9,882 nt of DNA, from NCBI GenBank assembly GCA_002378605.1, contig DFSK01000101.1:6803-16684 (forward strand), in the 5' to 3' direction. Under the pieces are notes generated by a model. That model was not told the origin of the DNA and did no database searches. It saw nothing but the letters and a program-made list of their open reading frames with translations. Of this stretch, positions 1 to 6,128 are shown in pieces (position 1 is the first letter of the stretch; each line of letters opens with the position of its first letter). The DNA comes from Alphaproteobacteria bacterium UBA3439. GTDB lineage: Bacteria; Pseudomonadota; Alphaproteobacteria; Puniceispirillales; Puniceispirillaceae. The position numbers were made by a program, and so were the translations under genes.

Positions 1-125
1 TGGTAAAATGTGAGTGGCACTATCGCACTGAAGTGATTTGATCTGTTGGCTAATCTTACTAAACTCATTGCTGGCGTATCGAATTGCACGGCCATGGCAA
101 ACCCTATGGCATTGAGGAATAGCAT
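1..125. other. Upstream flank with no supported gene
   Basis: No open reading frame in this stretch can be defended. One frame is open from base 3 to a TGA near base 41 and could be the last 12 codons of a gene that begins outside the window, but nothing in it is recognisable. The only functional element I can support is a GAGGA ribosome binding site at 114-118, seven bases before the TTG start of the following gene. No convincing promoter hexamer pair was found. Confidence 0.5.
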
Positions 126-1109
126 TTGACAAAAAAAGCCCTGAAAATCTGTCTTGCCTGTTTTGCCGGCTTTTTGATCATGCTCTTTGTCTTTGGCCCG
201 CGTGAGCCGGTTCGCCTCAGCACCGGCCATGACAAGTTTATGATTGGTGATGATATTGACGCCTATCTTGCCATGCGCGAAGGGCAATTTGATGACATTA
301 TTGATGATGTTGAAAAACAAGTAATCTGGGCTGGCGAGGCCAACGTAAAAACGCCGCTATCGATCATCTATCTTCATGGTTTTACCGCCAGCTCAAAAGA
401 AATCCGGCCTGTGCCGGATCGGGTAGCGGCGGCTTTGGGTGCCAATCTCTATTTTACCCGTTTTACCGGTCATGGCCGCCAGCCCGCGGCGATGGCAGAA
501 GCCACTGTCGGGCGCTGGATGGATGATGTTGGCGAAGCCATCAAAATTGGCAACCAGATTGGCGAGACGGTCATTATCATGGCCACATCAACTGGCGCTA
601 CTTTGGCAGCTGCGGCCGCGCTTGATGAGGCGGCAATGGAAAATATTGGTGGGATCATTTTCATTTCACCCAATTTTGCCATTAACAGCCGCGCTGCCAG
701 TTTGCTGACCTGGCCATTTGCGCGGCAATGGGTACCGCTGGTGATTGGCGCAGAACAACAAGGCATCGCGCGGAATGATCTTCATGCCCGCTATTGGACG
801 ATGAACTATCCAACGACGGCATTAATGCCGATGGCCGCCATTGTTGCCGCGGTTGATCAGGAATCTTTTGACGATGTCGATATACCGGCATTGTTTTATT
901 ATAGCCGCCAAGATCAGGTTGTTGCGCCTGACAAAACAGCCGAATTTGCCCGATCATGGGGTGGGGCGTCGACAACCCTTATTGCCAGCCTGACTGCCGA
1001 TGATGATAAATTTTCACATATTATCGCTGGTGATATTGTGTCGCCAAACCAAACAGCAAGCGCGGCTGATCATATTCTTGCTTGGATCAAAAGGCTGCAG
1101 AGCCGCTAA
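126..1109 (+). CDS. Membrane-anchored alpha/beta hydrolase
   Basis: A 327-residue alpha/beta-hydrolase-fold protein, probably an esterase, lipase or thioesterase of unknown substrate. Residues 8-24 form one hydrophobic segment after a Lys-rich start, which suggests an N-terminal membrane anchor with the catalytic domain in the periplasm. There is no proper lipobox around Cys12. The fold markers are an HGF oxyanion motif at 84-86, a nucleophile elbow ATSTG at 153-157 with Ser155, an acid candidate Asp263 in SRQDQVV, and His298 in KFSH. The elbow has Ala where the family usually has Gly (GxSxG). The TTG start is chosen because GAGGA sits seven bases upstream; the next ATG (codon 19) would cut into the membrane segment. 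The gene stands alone and converges with the aminotransferase. Nothing ties it to sulfur oxidation. The fold is clear, the substrate is not. Confidence 0.85.
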   Translation: MTKKALKICLACFAGFLIMLFVFGPREPVRLSTGHDKFMIGDDIDAYLAMREGQFDDIIDDVEKQVIWAGEANVKTPLSIIYLHGFTASSKEIRPVPDRVAAALGANLYFTRFTGHGRQPAAMAEATVGRWMDDVGEAIKIGNQIGETVIIMATSTGATLAAAAALDEAAMENIGGIIFISPNFAINSRAASLLTWPFARQWVPLVIGAEQQGIARNDLHARYWTMNYPTTALMPMAAIVAAVDQESFDDVDIPALFYYSRQDQVVAPDKTAEFARSWGGASTTLIASLTADDDKFSHIIAGDIVSPNQTASAADHILAWIKRLQSR

Positions 1110-1160
1110 CGGAATGCATTGCAGATTGCGCTTTTATGTGACGGATCATGCTTTGACCAA

Positions 1161-1184
1161 GCGGGTGATTAGGCGGGTGATTAG
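1161..1184. repeat. Two 12-bp tandem repeats across the aminotransferase stop codon
   Basis: The unit GCGGGTGATTAG occurs twice head to tail (1161-1172 and 1173-1184), followed by a partial third copy beginning GCAGGTG. The second copy contains the minus-strand stop codon of the aminotransferase (TTA at 1181-1183 on the plus strand). The first copy repeats that stop codon in frame, 12 bases further on. It looks like a simple slippage duplication in the short convergent intergenic region. Confidence 0.7.
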
Positions 1185-2551
1185 GCAGGTGGCATGGCCG
1201 CATCAAAGGCGATGGTCAATTTGTCAATGATCTCACCAATATGTGAATCTTCGAGAATAAAAGGCGGGGCAAGAAGCAGATGATCACCATTTTTGCCATC
1301 AATCGTGCCGCCCATCGGGTAGCATAATAATCCAGCTTCAAATGCGGCAGCCTTGATTTTGCGATGCAGGCCAAGCGCTGGATCAAAGGGCGTTTTCTGG
1401 GCTCGATCGGCGACAAATTCCATGCCGATAAACAGCCCCCTCCCGCGAATATCACCGATAAAGGGATGCTGGCCAAAGGCCGATTGCAACGCCTGCATAA
1501 GTTTGTCCCCCATCATGGTGGCGCGGCTTGGCAGGTCAGAATCGATGATTTTGCTCAGAACGGCATGGGCGGCAGCGCAGGCAACAGGATGGGCAAGATA
1601 GGTATGGCCATGCTGGAAAAAGCCGCTTCCTTCGGCAATCGCCGCATAGATTTCTTTGCTGCATAACATGGCGCCAACGGGTTGATATCCGGCGCCGAGC
1701 CCTTTGGCGATGGCGATAATGTCAGGGCGAACCTGATCATGGTCACAAGCAAATAAAGATCCGGTACGGCCCATGCCGCACATCACCTCATCAAGAATCA
1801 GCAGCACGCCATAGCGATCACAAATTTCGCGAATACGGGTGAAATATCCCCATTCGGCGGCGACCGCGCCAAGCGTTGCGCCAACCACCGGCTCGGCCAG
1901 AAAGGCCATCACCTTATCAGCGCCAAGCCGCAGGATTTCCGTCTCCAGTGCATTGGCCATGCGCTGCCCATAGGCATGATCACTCTCGCCGTCGGCTTTT
2001 CCGCGATAGCGATAGCAAGGCTCGATATGGCTGGCAGTGAATAAAAGAGGGGCAAATTGTTCGCGCCGCCATGCATTGCCACCAGCGGCAAGCGCGCCAA
2101 GGGTGTTGCCGTGATAGCTTTGTTTGCGGGCGATGATATGGCTTCTTTGCGGTGAACCGGTTTCAACAAAATATTGCCGCGCCAGCTTTAACGAAGCTTC
2201 AATGGCTTCTGACCCACCCGACACAAAATAGACACGGTCAATGCCAGATGGCGCATTGGCAATCAAAAGATCGGCTAAGGCTTCGGCAGGCATTGATGTG
2301 AAAAAGCTGGTATGGGCAAAAGATAATTTATCAATCTGGTCTTTCATCGCAGTTGCGATATCAGCGTCACCATGACCAAGACAGGAAACCGCCGCCCCGC
2401 CTGAACCGTCAAAATATTGTTTCCCCGTGGCGTCGGTGATATGGCATCCAGCCCCGGCAATGGCGATGGGTGGAGTGATCTTGCTATGGCGCGGAAAATT
2501 ATGTGTCATCTGGATGGAGCACCAATCATGGCTGTATGAGGCCATCTTCAC
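1181..2551 (-). CDS. Class III PLP-dependent aminotransferase
   Basis: A cytosolic fold-type I aminotransferase of class III (the omega-amino acid:pyruvate / 4-aminobutyrate / diamine transaminase group). It moves an amino group, usually a terminal one, between an amine or amino acid and a keto acid. With the GTG start it is 456 residues, normal for the family. Visible marks are SGGSEA at 111-116 (PLP phosphate contact), YHG at 146-148 (ring stacking), LILDEV with Asp254 contacting the pyridine nitrogen, Lys283 in IAKGLGAG as the Schiff-base lysine, and GHTY at 315-318. The domain is complete. The start is uncertain: GTG at 2551, ATG at 2545 (codon 3) and ATG at 2509 (codon 15) are all possible, and none has a clear ribosome binding site. 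It is convergent with the hydrolase and divergent from the peroxiredoxin, so context does not identify the substrate. Taurine:pyruvate-type activity would suit a sulfur locus but is speculation. Confidence 0.9.
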   Translation of the reverse strand: MKMASYSHDWCSIQMTHNFPRHSKITPPIAIAGAGCHITDATGKQYFDGSGGAAVSCLGHGDADIATAMKDQIDKLSFAHTSFFTSMPAEALADLLIANAPSGIDRVYFVSGGSEAIEASLKLARQYFVETGSPQRSHIIARKQSYHGNTLGALAAGGNAWRREQFAPLLFTASHIEPCYRYRGKADGESDHAYGQRMANALETEILRLGADKVMAFLAEPVVGATLGAVAAEWGYFTRIREICDRYGVLLILDEVMCGMGRTGSLFACDHDQVRPDIIAIAKGLGAGYQPVGAMLCSKEIYAAIAEGSGFFQHGHTYLAHPVACAAAHAVLSKIIDSDLPSRATMMGDKLMQALQSAFGQHPFIGDIRGRGLFIGMEFVADRAQKTPFDPALGLHRKIKAAAFEAGLLCYPMGGTIDGKNGDHLLLAPPFILEDSHIGEIIDKLTIAFDAAMPPA

Positions 2552-2883
2552 GAATATGCCAGTACGGCATTTTTAATCGTTACTGGTGAACCGGCCAAGA
2601 TCAATAAAAAATCATCAATGGCGTCAAAAATTCATATGTAACTGCCATTGCATGATGAATAATTGCAAAATTAGCAGAAGATAGAATACATCATTTTTGA
2701 CTTATTTATCGTGCCGTGATTGTCTGGCGCTTGATTTTATGGCTCAACATGGTGAGCATAGGCGATGGCCTATTAAAATAGGCCTTCGAGCAATCTGGCG
2801 CTAGAATCATCGGCGCCGCAAATAATGGTCTTGTTGATAATTGGTCTGGTCAATCATTGACACCACAAATAAAGGGCAGAGAT
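2552..2883. other. Divergent intergenic region (aminotransferase / peroxiredoxin)
   Basis: About 330 bases lie between the two divergent starts. I see no small gene in either direction and no hexamer pair good enough to call a promoter. The region contains a short inverted repeat at 2556-2570 (ATGCC-N5-GGCAT), one at 2742-2757 (GCTCA-N6-TGAGC) and a stronger one at 2767-2784. A 9-base direct repeat, TCTGGCGCT, occurs at 2723-2731 and 2794-2802. AAGGG at 2872-2876 serves the peroxiredoxin start. Confidence 0.5.
2767..2784. promoter_or_regulatory. 18-bp palindrome upstream of the peroxiredoxin gene
   Basis: GGCCTATT and AATAGGCC flank two bases, giving an almost perfect dyad. It lies about 100 bases before the peroxiredoxin start in the divergent region. 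Neither strand has a T-run after it, so a terminator is unlikely. A binding site for a dimeric regulator is the simplest reading. The sequence differs from the ATATAG-N8-CTATAT dyad found at soxR and soxV, so the regulator would be a different one. Confidence 0.4.
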
Positions 2884-3534
2884 ATGCTACAACCTGATGA
2901 CAGTGCACAAAGCCAAGATATTGCCTATAGATCATTGGTTGGGTCACCAGTCATTGATTTTGCGGCACGATCAACAAAGGGCGAGGTGCGTTTGTCGGCA
3001 TTTTCTGGGCGTTGGATTTTGCTCTTTTGTCATCCGGCAGATTTTACCCCGGTTTGTACGTCTGAATTTGTCGCATTGGCGCAAGAACAGGATAAATTTG
3101 CCGAAATGGATGTCCAGCTTTTGGGACTGTCGGTTGACAGTGTTTATAGCCATATGGGCTGGATTGAATGGATCGAGACGAAATTCAACCTATCTGTCAA
3201 TTTTCCGGTGATCGAAGATGTATCGATGGATATTGCGCGCGCCTATGGCATGATTGACGCCTATAGCGATACAACATCAACGGTTCGCGCCTGCTTGTTC
3301 ATTGATCCGGCGCAAAAAGTGCAGGCGTTGATCCATTATCCAATGCATATTGGCCGGTCGGTAGACGAATTGCTTCGTGTCCAGCGCGCCCTAATCGACA
3401 CTTATCAGACGAAAAAAGTTGCACCGGCCAATTGGTGCCCGGGAGATGATTTCATGCAATCGGCAGCAGATTCGGTGTCGGGTGGCACCAAGGGCTGGCT
3501 TCAGCGGGTGATGCGCCCGATCGATAAATCATAA
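2884..3534 (+). CDS. Peroxiredoxin, Prx6-like (AhpC/TSA family)
   Basis: A cytosolic thiol peroxidase that reduces H2O2 or organic hydroperoxides through a peroxidatic cysteine. Numbered from the ATG at 2884 (216 residues), the catalytic motif PADFTPVC at 51-58 places the peroxidatic cysteine at Cys58 with Thr55, and Arg135 (TVRACLFID) is the usual stabilising arginine. Cys185 in NWCPGDD matches the position of the C-terminal cysteine in longer Prx6-type enzymes. No signal peptide is seen. I prefer ATG 2884 to the TTG at 2857 because AAGGG at 2872-2876 is seven bases before it; the TTG has no ribosome binding site. It ends 150 bases before soxR and points the same way, but soxR has its own promoter. 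A role against peroxide or reactive sulfur species made during sulfur oxidation is an inference from location. Confidence 0.9.
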   Translation: MLQPDDSAQSQDIAYRSLVGSPVIDFAARSTKGEVRLSAFSGRWILLFCHPADFTPVCTSEFVALAQEQDKFAEMDVQLLGLSVDSVYSHMGWIEWIETKFNLSVNFPVIEDVSMDIARAYGMIDAYSDTTSTVRACLFIDPAQKVQALIHYPMHIGRSVDELLRVQRALIDTYQTKKVAPANWCPGDDFMQSAADSVSGGTKGWLQRVMRPIDKS

Positions 3535-3547
3535 TCTGGTTCGCAGC

Positions 3548-3576
3548 TTGCATATATAGAAAATAAACTATATAAT
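3548..3576 (+). promoter_or_regulatory. soxR-soxS promoter (sigma70-type)
   Basis: TTGCAT at 3548-3553 and a consensus TATAAT at 3571-3576 are separated by 17 bases. This is the best hexamer pair in the window, and it would start transcription near 3583. The spacer and the first four bases of the -10 carry the palindromic operator, so a bound repressor would block RNA polymerase. The transcript would have a leader of about 100 bases before the soxR ATG at 3685. Confidence 0.65.
3553..3574. promoter_or_regulatory. Palindromic operator, copy 1 (likely SoxR site)
   Basis: TATATAG and CTATATA form 7-bp arms around 8 bases. The inner ATATAG-N8-CTATAT is repeated exactly upstream of soxV (7062-7081). 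It lies between the -35 and -10 elements of the soxR promoter and overlaps the -10. ArsR-family dimers bind AT-rich dyads of this size, and the next gene encodes such a protein. Binding by SoxR, and hence autorepression, is inferred. Confidence 0.6.
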
Positions 3577-3608
3577 TAGAAAATCGCAGCATGATCAAAA
3601 GGGTCAGT

Positions 3609-3654
3609 GCTTGCCATCCATATTGAAATATGATCGGCAATTGCCGTGGCAAGC
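3609..3654 (+). ncRNA. Foldable three-way-junction element in the soxR leader
   Basis: Three perfect inverted repeats are nested. The outer arms GCTTGCCA (3609-3616) and TGGCAAGC (3647-3654) enclose CATATT-GA-AATATG (3619-3632) and the 12-base palindrome CGGCAATTGCCG (3635-3646). As RNA this gives an 8-bp closing stem, a 5-bp hairpin with a UGAA loop and a 4-bp hairpin with an AAUU loop, with only two-base linkers. It lies wholly in the predicted leader, 30 bases before the soxR ATG. No T-run follows, so it is not an intrinsic terminator. It matches no riboswitch class that I recognise. A DNA role such as tandem operators is also possible. Confidence 0.45.
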
Positions 3655-3684
3655 CCATATTTCGACAAGCAAAATGAGTGATTA

Positions 3685-4128
3685 ATGAGCGCGCACGAAA
3701 AAAGTAAATCTAGTTTTGATCTTTTGATGAATCGCGCCGCGGACGTCTTTCAGGCTTTATCGCATCCATTACGCCTGTCTATTTGTGTTGAGCTTAGCAC
3801 GGCCGAGCAATCGGTAAGCCAGCTATGCGATTCGCTTCGCCAGCCACAACATAGCATCTCGCAGCATCTGGCGTTGCTGCGCAAGCAAAATGTTGTCAAT
3901 GCGCGCAAGCAATCGCGGCAGGTTTTTTACCAGATCAGTGACCCGCAGGTGCAAAAAGTGCTAAATTGCATCAAAAGCGAAATCATGGCAGTTGAACCAA
4001 ATGGTACCGCGGCACCATCACCGGCGGCAAGTGACCTGCCACAGACTGTCGTGGCTGGGGAAGCCGGCCGCTTTTCGACAGTTTTCAGACCGTCATTGGA
4101 TCAGTGGCAGCGGCATGATAAGGGCTAG
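3685..4128 (+). CDS. soxR: SoxR, ArsR-family repressor of the sox genes
   Basis: A 147-residue ArsR/SmtB winged-helix regulator. Residues 19-84 hold the DNA-binding core: ALSHPLR at 24-30, the recognition helix around QHSISQHLALLRK (55-67), and the wing around NARKQSRQVFYQI (72-84). Cys34 in helix 2 and Cys95 in the last core helix sit much like the cysteine pair of the persulfide sensors SqrR and BigR. Cys48 is extra. Sensing of sulfane sulfur by a Cys34-Cys95 link is therefore plausible but inferred. The tail after residue 100 is rich in Pro and Ala and makes the protein longer than most ArsR regulators. The ATG has only a weak GAG-type ribosome binding site six bases upstream. Its last 14 bases overlap soxS, so the two are probably translationally coupled. 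A palindrome in its own promoter suggests autoregulation. This is not the [2Fe-2S] redox SoxR of enterobacteria. Confidence 0.87.
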   Translation: MSAHEKSKSSFDLLMNRAADVFQALSHPLRLSICVELSTAEQSVSQLCDSLRQPQHSISQHLALLRKQNVVNARKQSRQVFYQISDPQVQKVLNCIKSEIMAVEPNGTAAPSPAASDLPQTVVAGEAGRFSTVFRPSLDQWQRHDKG

Positions 4129-4546
4129 ATTGACAGGCGGTGTTTGGCGCCTTCGCGCCTTACGGCTTTGCCTGACCCGCTGTGTCACGCTGTTTTCGTC
4201 TTTATTTTTGCTGCTGGCGATATCTTTCGGCAGCGGCGTCGGGCCGGTAAAAGCGGCAAATAGCCATGGCCAGCTTGTCATGATTACCTCTAACCATTGC
4301 CCGTGGTGTGAAGCTTTTGAAGATGAAGTTGGGGCGGGCTATGACCGCACCGAAGACGCGAAGATTTACCCGCTTCGCCGGCATGATTTTTACAAGGCGA
4401 TGCCTGATGATTTGGCGCATTTGACACCAGCAACGATGACGCCAACCTTTATTATCATGCGTGATGGGTCGGAAATTGGCCGGATCATTGGCTATCCGGG
4501 GGCCGAGTTATTTTGGTGGCGTCTTTCCGAATTTACCGCGCAATGA
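4115..4546 (+). CDS. soxS: SoxS, periplasmic thioredoxin
   Basis: A 143-residue exported thioredoxin-fold protein. The N-terminus has six Arg residues followed by a hydrophobic run at about 24-41, with a likely signal cleavage after VKA at 45-47. The redox motif CPWC is at 62-65 and the cis-proline is Pro110 in MTPTF. In Paracoccus, SoxS is a periplasmic thiol-disulfide protein that keeps the Sox system active, probably by reducing wrongly oxidised SoxYZ. The frame stays open upstream to 3992, but that part runs in another frame inside soxR. ATG 4115 places the Arg-rich signal at the N-terminus and gives a 14-base overlap with soxR; its ribosome binding site is weak, which fits coupling to soxR. 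The gene pair soxR-soxS is conserved in sox clusters. Confidence 0.85.
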   Translation: MIRARLTGGVWRLRALRLCLTRCVTLFSSLFLLLAISFGSGVGPVKAANSHGQLVMITSNHCPWCEAFEDEVGAGYDRTEDAKIYPLRRHDFYKAMPDDLAHLTPATMTPTFIIMRDGSEIGRIIGYPGAELFWWRLSEFTAQ

Positions 4547-4561
4547 TAACGCCTTAACCAG

Positions 4562-4592
4562 CCGAAAATATTCAAAAATATGTAATCTTCGG
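4562..4592 (+). other. Imperfect hairpin after soxS
   Basis: CCGAA (4562-4566) pairs with TTCGG (4588-4592), and inside it ATATT pairs with AATAT around CAAA. The asymmetric internal loop (one base against six) and the absence of a T-run make it a poor intrinsic terminator. It could weakly separate soxRS from soxXYZA. The rest of the gap to soxX contains a T9 run at 4691-4699 and an AACCGGTT palindrome at 4674-4681. It has no copy of the soxR/soxV operator and no convincing promoter. Confidence 0.3.
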
Positions 4593-4771
4593 ACGTGATT
4601 TGATTGCGGTTCCACCACCTGGGCCTTTTATCAACTAACGCTATTTTAGAAAAAAAGTAAGTTGGGAAGCCTGAACCGGTTTTACAAATGTTTTTTTTTA
4701 TGTTCAGATAATTCATAAATAAAAAATCGCATATGTTAAATGTGAAGAGTGTCCAAAAAGGCGGGGAAAAG

Positions 4772-5248
4772 ATGAAAACTATTTTTTATTCCATTGTGGG
4801 TCTTGTAGCGCTTGGCGTTTCGACTGCCCATTCGGCCTCAGTAATTGTCCGCGATGCTGGGCTTGTTCCATATGAGGTTATGGATGACAGCTCAATTCCA
4901 AAATCTTTAACCGGTGTGGCTGGTGATGCCGCCAATGGTCGCAAGATTGCGATCAGCCGGAAAAAGGGAAATTGCCTCGCATGTCATGTGATGCCAATTC
5001 CTGAGCAACAGTTTCATGGCGAAACAGCCCCGACATTATATGGTGTTGGCAATCGTCTTAACGAGGGTGAGCTTCGTTTGCAGCTGGTAAATTCCAAAAT
5101 CACCAATGATGGCACAATGATGCCGTCATTCTATCGCACCTTTGGGTTTGAGCGTCCGTTGAAAAAATTTGCTGGGAAATCAATTTTGACTGCCCAGGAA
5201 GTCGAAGACGTTGTCGCCTATCTCAAAACATTGAAAACTGATCAATAG
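4772..5248 (+). CDS. soxX: SoxX, monoheme c-type cytochrome of SoxXA
   Basis: A periplasmic cytochrome c subunit. With SoxA it oxidatively couples thiosulfate to the SoxY cysteine and passes electrons on to the respiratory chain. With the ATG at 4772 it is 158 residues. It has a Sec signal peptide (1-22, cleavage near AHSA), one haem motif CLACH at 68-72 (His72 proximal ligand), and TMMPSFYR at 115-122 carrying the likely axial methionine, as is typical of SoxX. An ATG at 4733 is in frame, but ATG 4772 has a strong GGCGGGGA ribosome binding site (about 4760-4767) and puts the signal peptide at the N-terminus, so I chose it. It is the first gene of soxXYZA; soxY follows after 18 bases. A promoter is likely in the 225-base gap before it, but I cannot place one. 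Confidence 0.93.
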   Translation: MKTIFYSIVGLVALGVSTAHSASVIVRDAGLVPYEVMDDSSIPKSLTGVAGDAANGRKIAISRKKGNCLACHVMPIPEQQFHGETAPTLYGVGNRLNEGELRLQLVNSKITNDGTMMPSFYRTFGFERPLKKFAGKSILTAQEVEDVVAYLKTLKTDQ

Positions 5249-5266
5249 TCCGGAGTATTGACCAAA

Positions 5267-5734
5267 ATGAAACAGACAACACAATTCTCAACAATTTCGC
5301 GCAGGCACGCGCTTGCCATGCTTGGTGCCGCCGGTGCGGTTGTCCTTGCTGGCGTCCCTGCCTATGCGGATGGTGCAGCTGTCGCTGCTAAAATCAAAGG
5401 CTTGACCGGCGGTAAATCGGTTGGTGAAGGCGCGATCGAACTTGATCTGCCGGAAATTGCCGAAAACGGAAATGCGGTCAAGGTTGCATTCTCGATCGAC
5501 AGCCCAATGACAGCCGACAATTATGTCAAAGCTGTTCATGTCATGGCCGATGGCAACCCAACACCCGAAGTCGCTTCGTTCAACTTCACGCCAGCAATGG
5601 GCGCCTGCAGCGCATCGACACGGATGCGTTTGGCAAAAACCCAGAACATCATTGTTCTTGCTGAAATGAACGATGGCAGCTTCAAGCAAGCCCAAGCCAC
5701 TGTCAAAGTCACCATTGGTGGCTGTGGCGGTTGA
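5267..5734 (+). CDS. soxY: SoxY, sulfur carrier subunit of SoxYZ
   Basis: The covalent sulfur carrier of the Sox pathway: intermediates are bound to a cysteine on the flexible C-terminal arm. The protein (155 residues) ends in GGCGG, the SoxY signature, with carrier Cys153. The N-terminus is a Tat signal: SRRHALAML at 11-19, a hydrophobic stretch to about 32, and likely cleavage after AYA at 32-34. Tat export fits folding with SoxZ, which has no signal of its own. A second cysteine, Cys114 in MGACSAST, is unexpected because well-studied SoxY proteins rely on the single arm cysteine. ATG 5267 is preferred to the in-frame TTG at 5258, because GGAG at 5252-5255 is only two bases from the TTG and 11 from the ATG. 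It lies between soxX and soxZ with short spacers. Confidence 0.95.
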   Translation: MKQTTQFSTISRRHALAMLGAAGAVVLAGVPAYADGAAVAAKIKGLTGGKSVGEGAIELDLPEIAENGNAVKVAFSIDSPMTADNYVKAVHVMADGNPTPEVASFNFTPAMGACSASTRMRLAKTQNIIVLAEMNDGSFKQAQATVKVTIGGCGG

Positions 5735-5760
5735 TCAGATAGCGAACGGAGAACAAATCA

Positions 5761-6087
5761 ATGGCAAAAATTAAACCTCGCGTAAAAGTTCCAAAGAAAG
5801 CCGCTGCTGGTGAAATTGTTGAAATCAAGGCTTTGATTTCGCATCCCATGCATACTGGCCGTGCTAAGGACAAAAAGGGAAATAAAATCCCGCGCAAGAT
5901 CATCAATAAATTCGTTGCAAGTTTTGACGGCCAAGATGTATTTACGGCCAATTTTGAGCCTGCTGTGTCTGCAAACCCCTATATCGCCTTTCCATTTAAG
6001 GCCAACAAGTCCGGGGCATTTACCTTTACATGGGTCGAAGATGGCGGCGCAGAATTTACTGCCAGTAAAAAGATGACCGTAGCCTAA
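5761..6087 (+). CDS. soxZ: SoxZ, partner subunit of the SoxYZ carrier
   Basis: The small immunoglobulin-like partner of SoxY (108 residues, usual size). Its lack of a signal peptide is normal: it is carried to the periplasm with SoxY through the Tat system. Family marks include the basic start PRVKVPKKA, ALISHPMHTG at 28-37, the central IINKF and FTANFEPAVSANPY segments, and the FTWVEDGG turn near the C-terminus. There are no cysteines, as expected, since the reactive thiol belongs to SoxY. GGAG at 5748-5751 lies nine bases before the ATG. It follows soxY by 26 bases and precedes soxA by 41. Confidence 0.95.
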   Translation: MAKIKPRVKVPKKAAAGEIVEIKALISHPMHTGRAKDKKGNKIPRKIINKFVASFDGQDVFTANFEPAVSANPYIAFPFKANKSGAFTFTWVEDGGAEFTASKKMTVA

Positions 6088-6128
6088 TCTTCGGATTTGG
6101 GTCGCGGGTTAATAGGGAGGATTTTATA

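Noticed and set aside
126..1109. Hydrolase as a lipoprotein (Cys12 near the N-terminus)
   Set aside because: The residues before Cys12 (CLA) do not fit a lipobox, and the hydrophobic stretch continues past the cysteine, as in a membrane anchor.
2723..2802. Direct repeat TCTGGCGCT at 2723-2731 and 2794-2802 as a possible element boundary
   Set aside because: Nine bases is too short, the sequence between is not a mobile element, and no transposase or terminal repeat is present.
3674..3685. A three-codon reading frame (ATG AGT GAT TAA) whose stop overlaps the soxR start as TAATG
   Set aside because: It could couple translation to soxR, but it has no good ribosome binding site, and so short a frame is expected by chance.
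3992..4114. Longer N-terminus for soxS
   Set aside because: It would place the signal peptide about 65 residues inside the protein and lies almost wholly inside soxR in another frame.
4639..4659. Possible degenerate SoxR operator before soxX (TTTTAG-N8-TAAGTT)
   Set aside because: The left half matches four of six bases and the right half only two of six, which is not better than chance in AT-rich sequence.
4681..4712. Promoter for soxX from TTTACA (4681-4686) and GATAAT (4707-4712)
   Set aside because: The 20-base spacer is too long for a normal sigma70 promoter, and no alternative pair is better.
5288..5695. Minus-strand open frame of 135 codons opposite soxY
   Set aside because: It is the shadow of a confidently identified gene, has no ribosome binding site and shows no recognisable domain.
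4583..6095. 11-base repeat TAATCTTCGGA at 4583-4593 and 6085-6095, both beside gene ends
   Set aside because: Matches of this length are expected several times by chance in 10 kb, and the second copy includes the soxZ stop codon.
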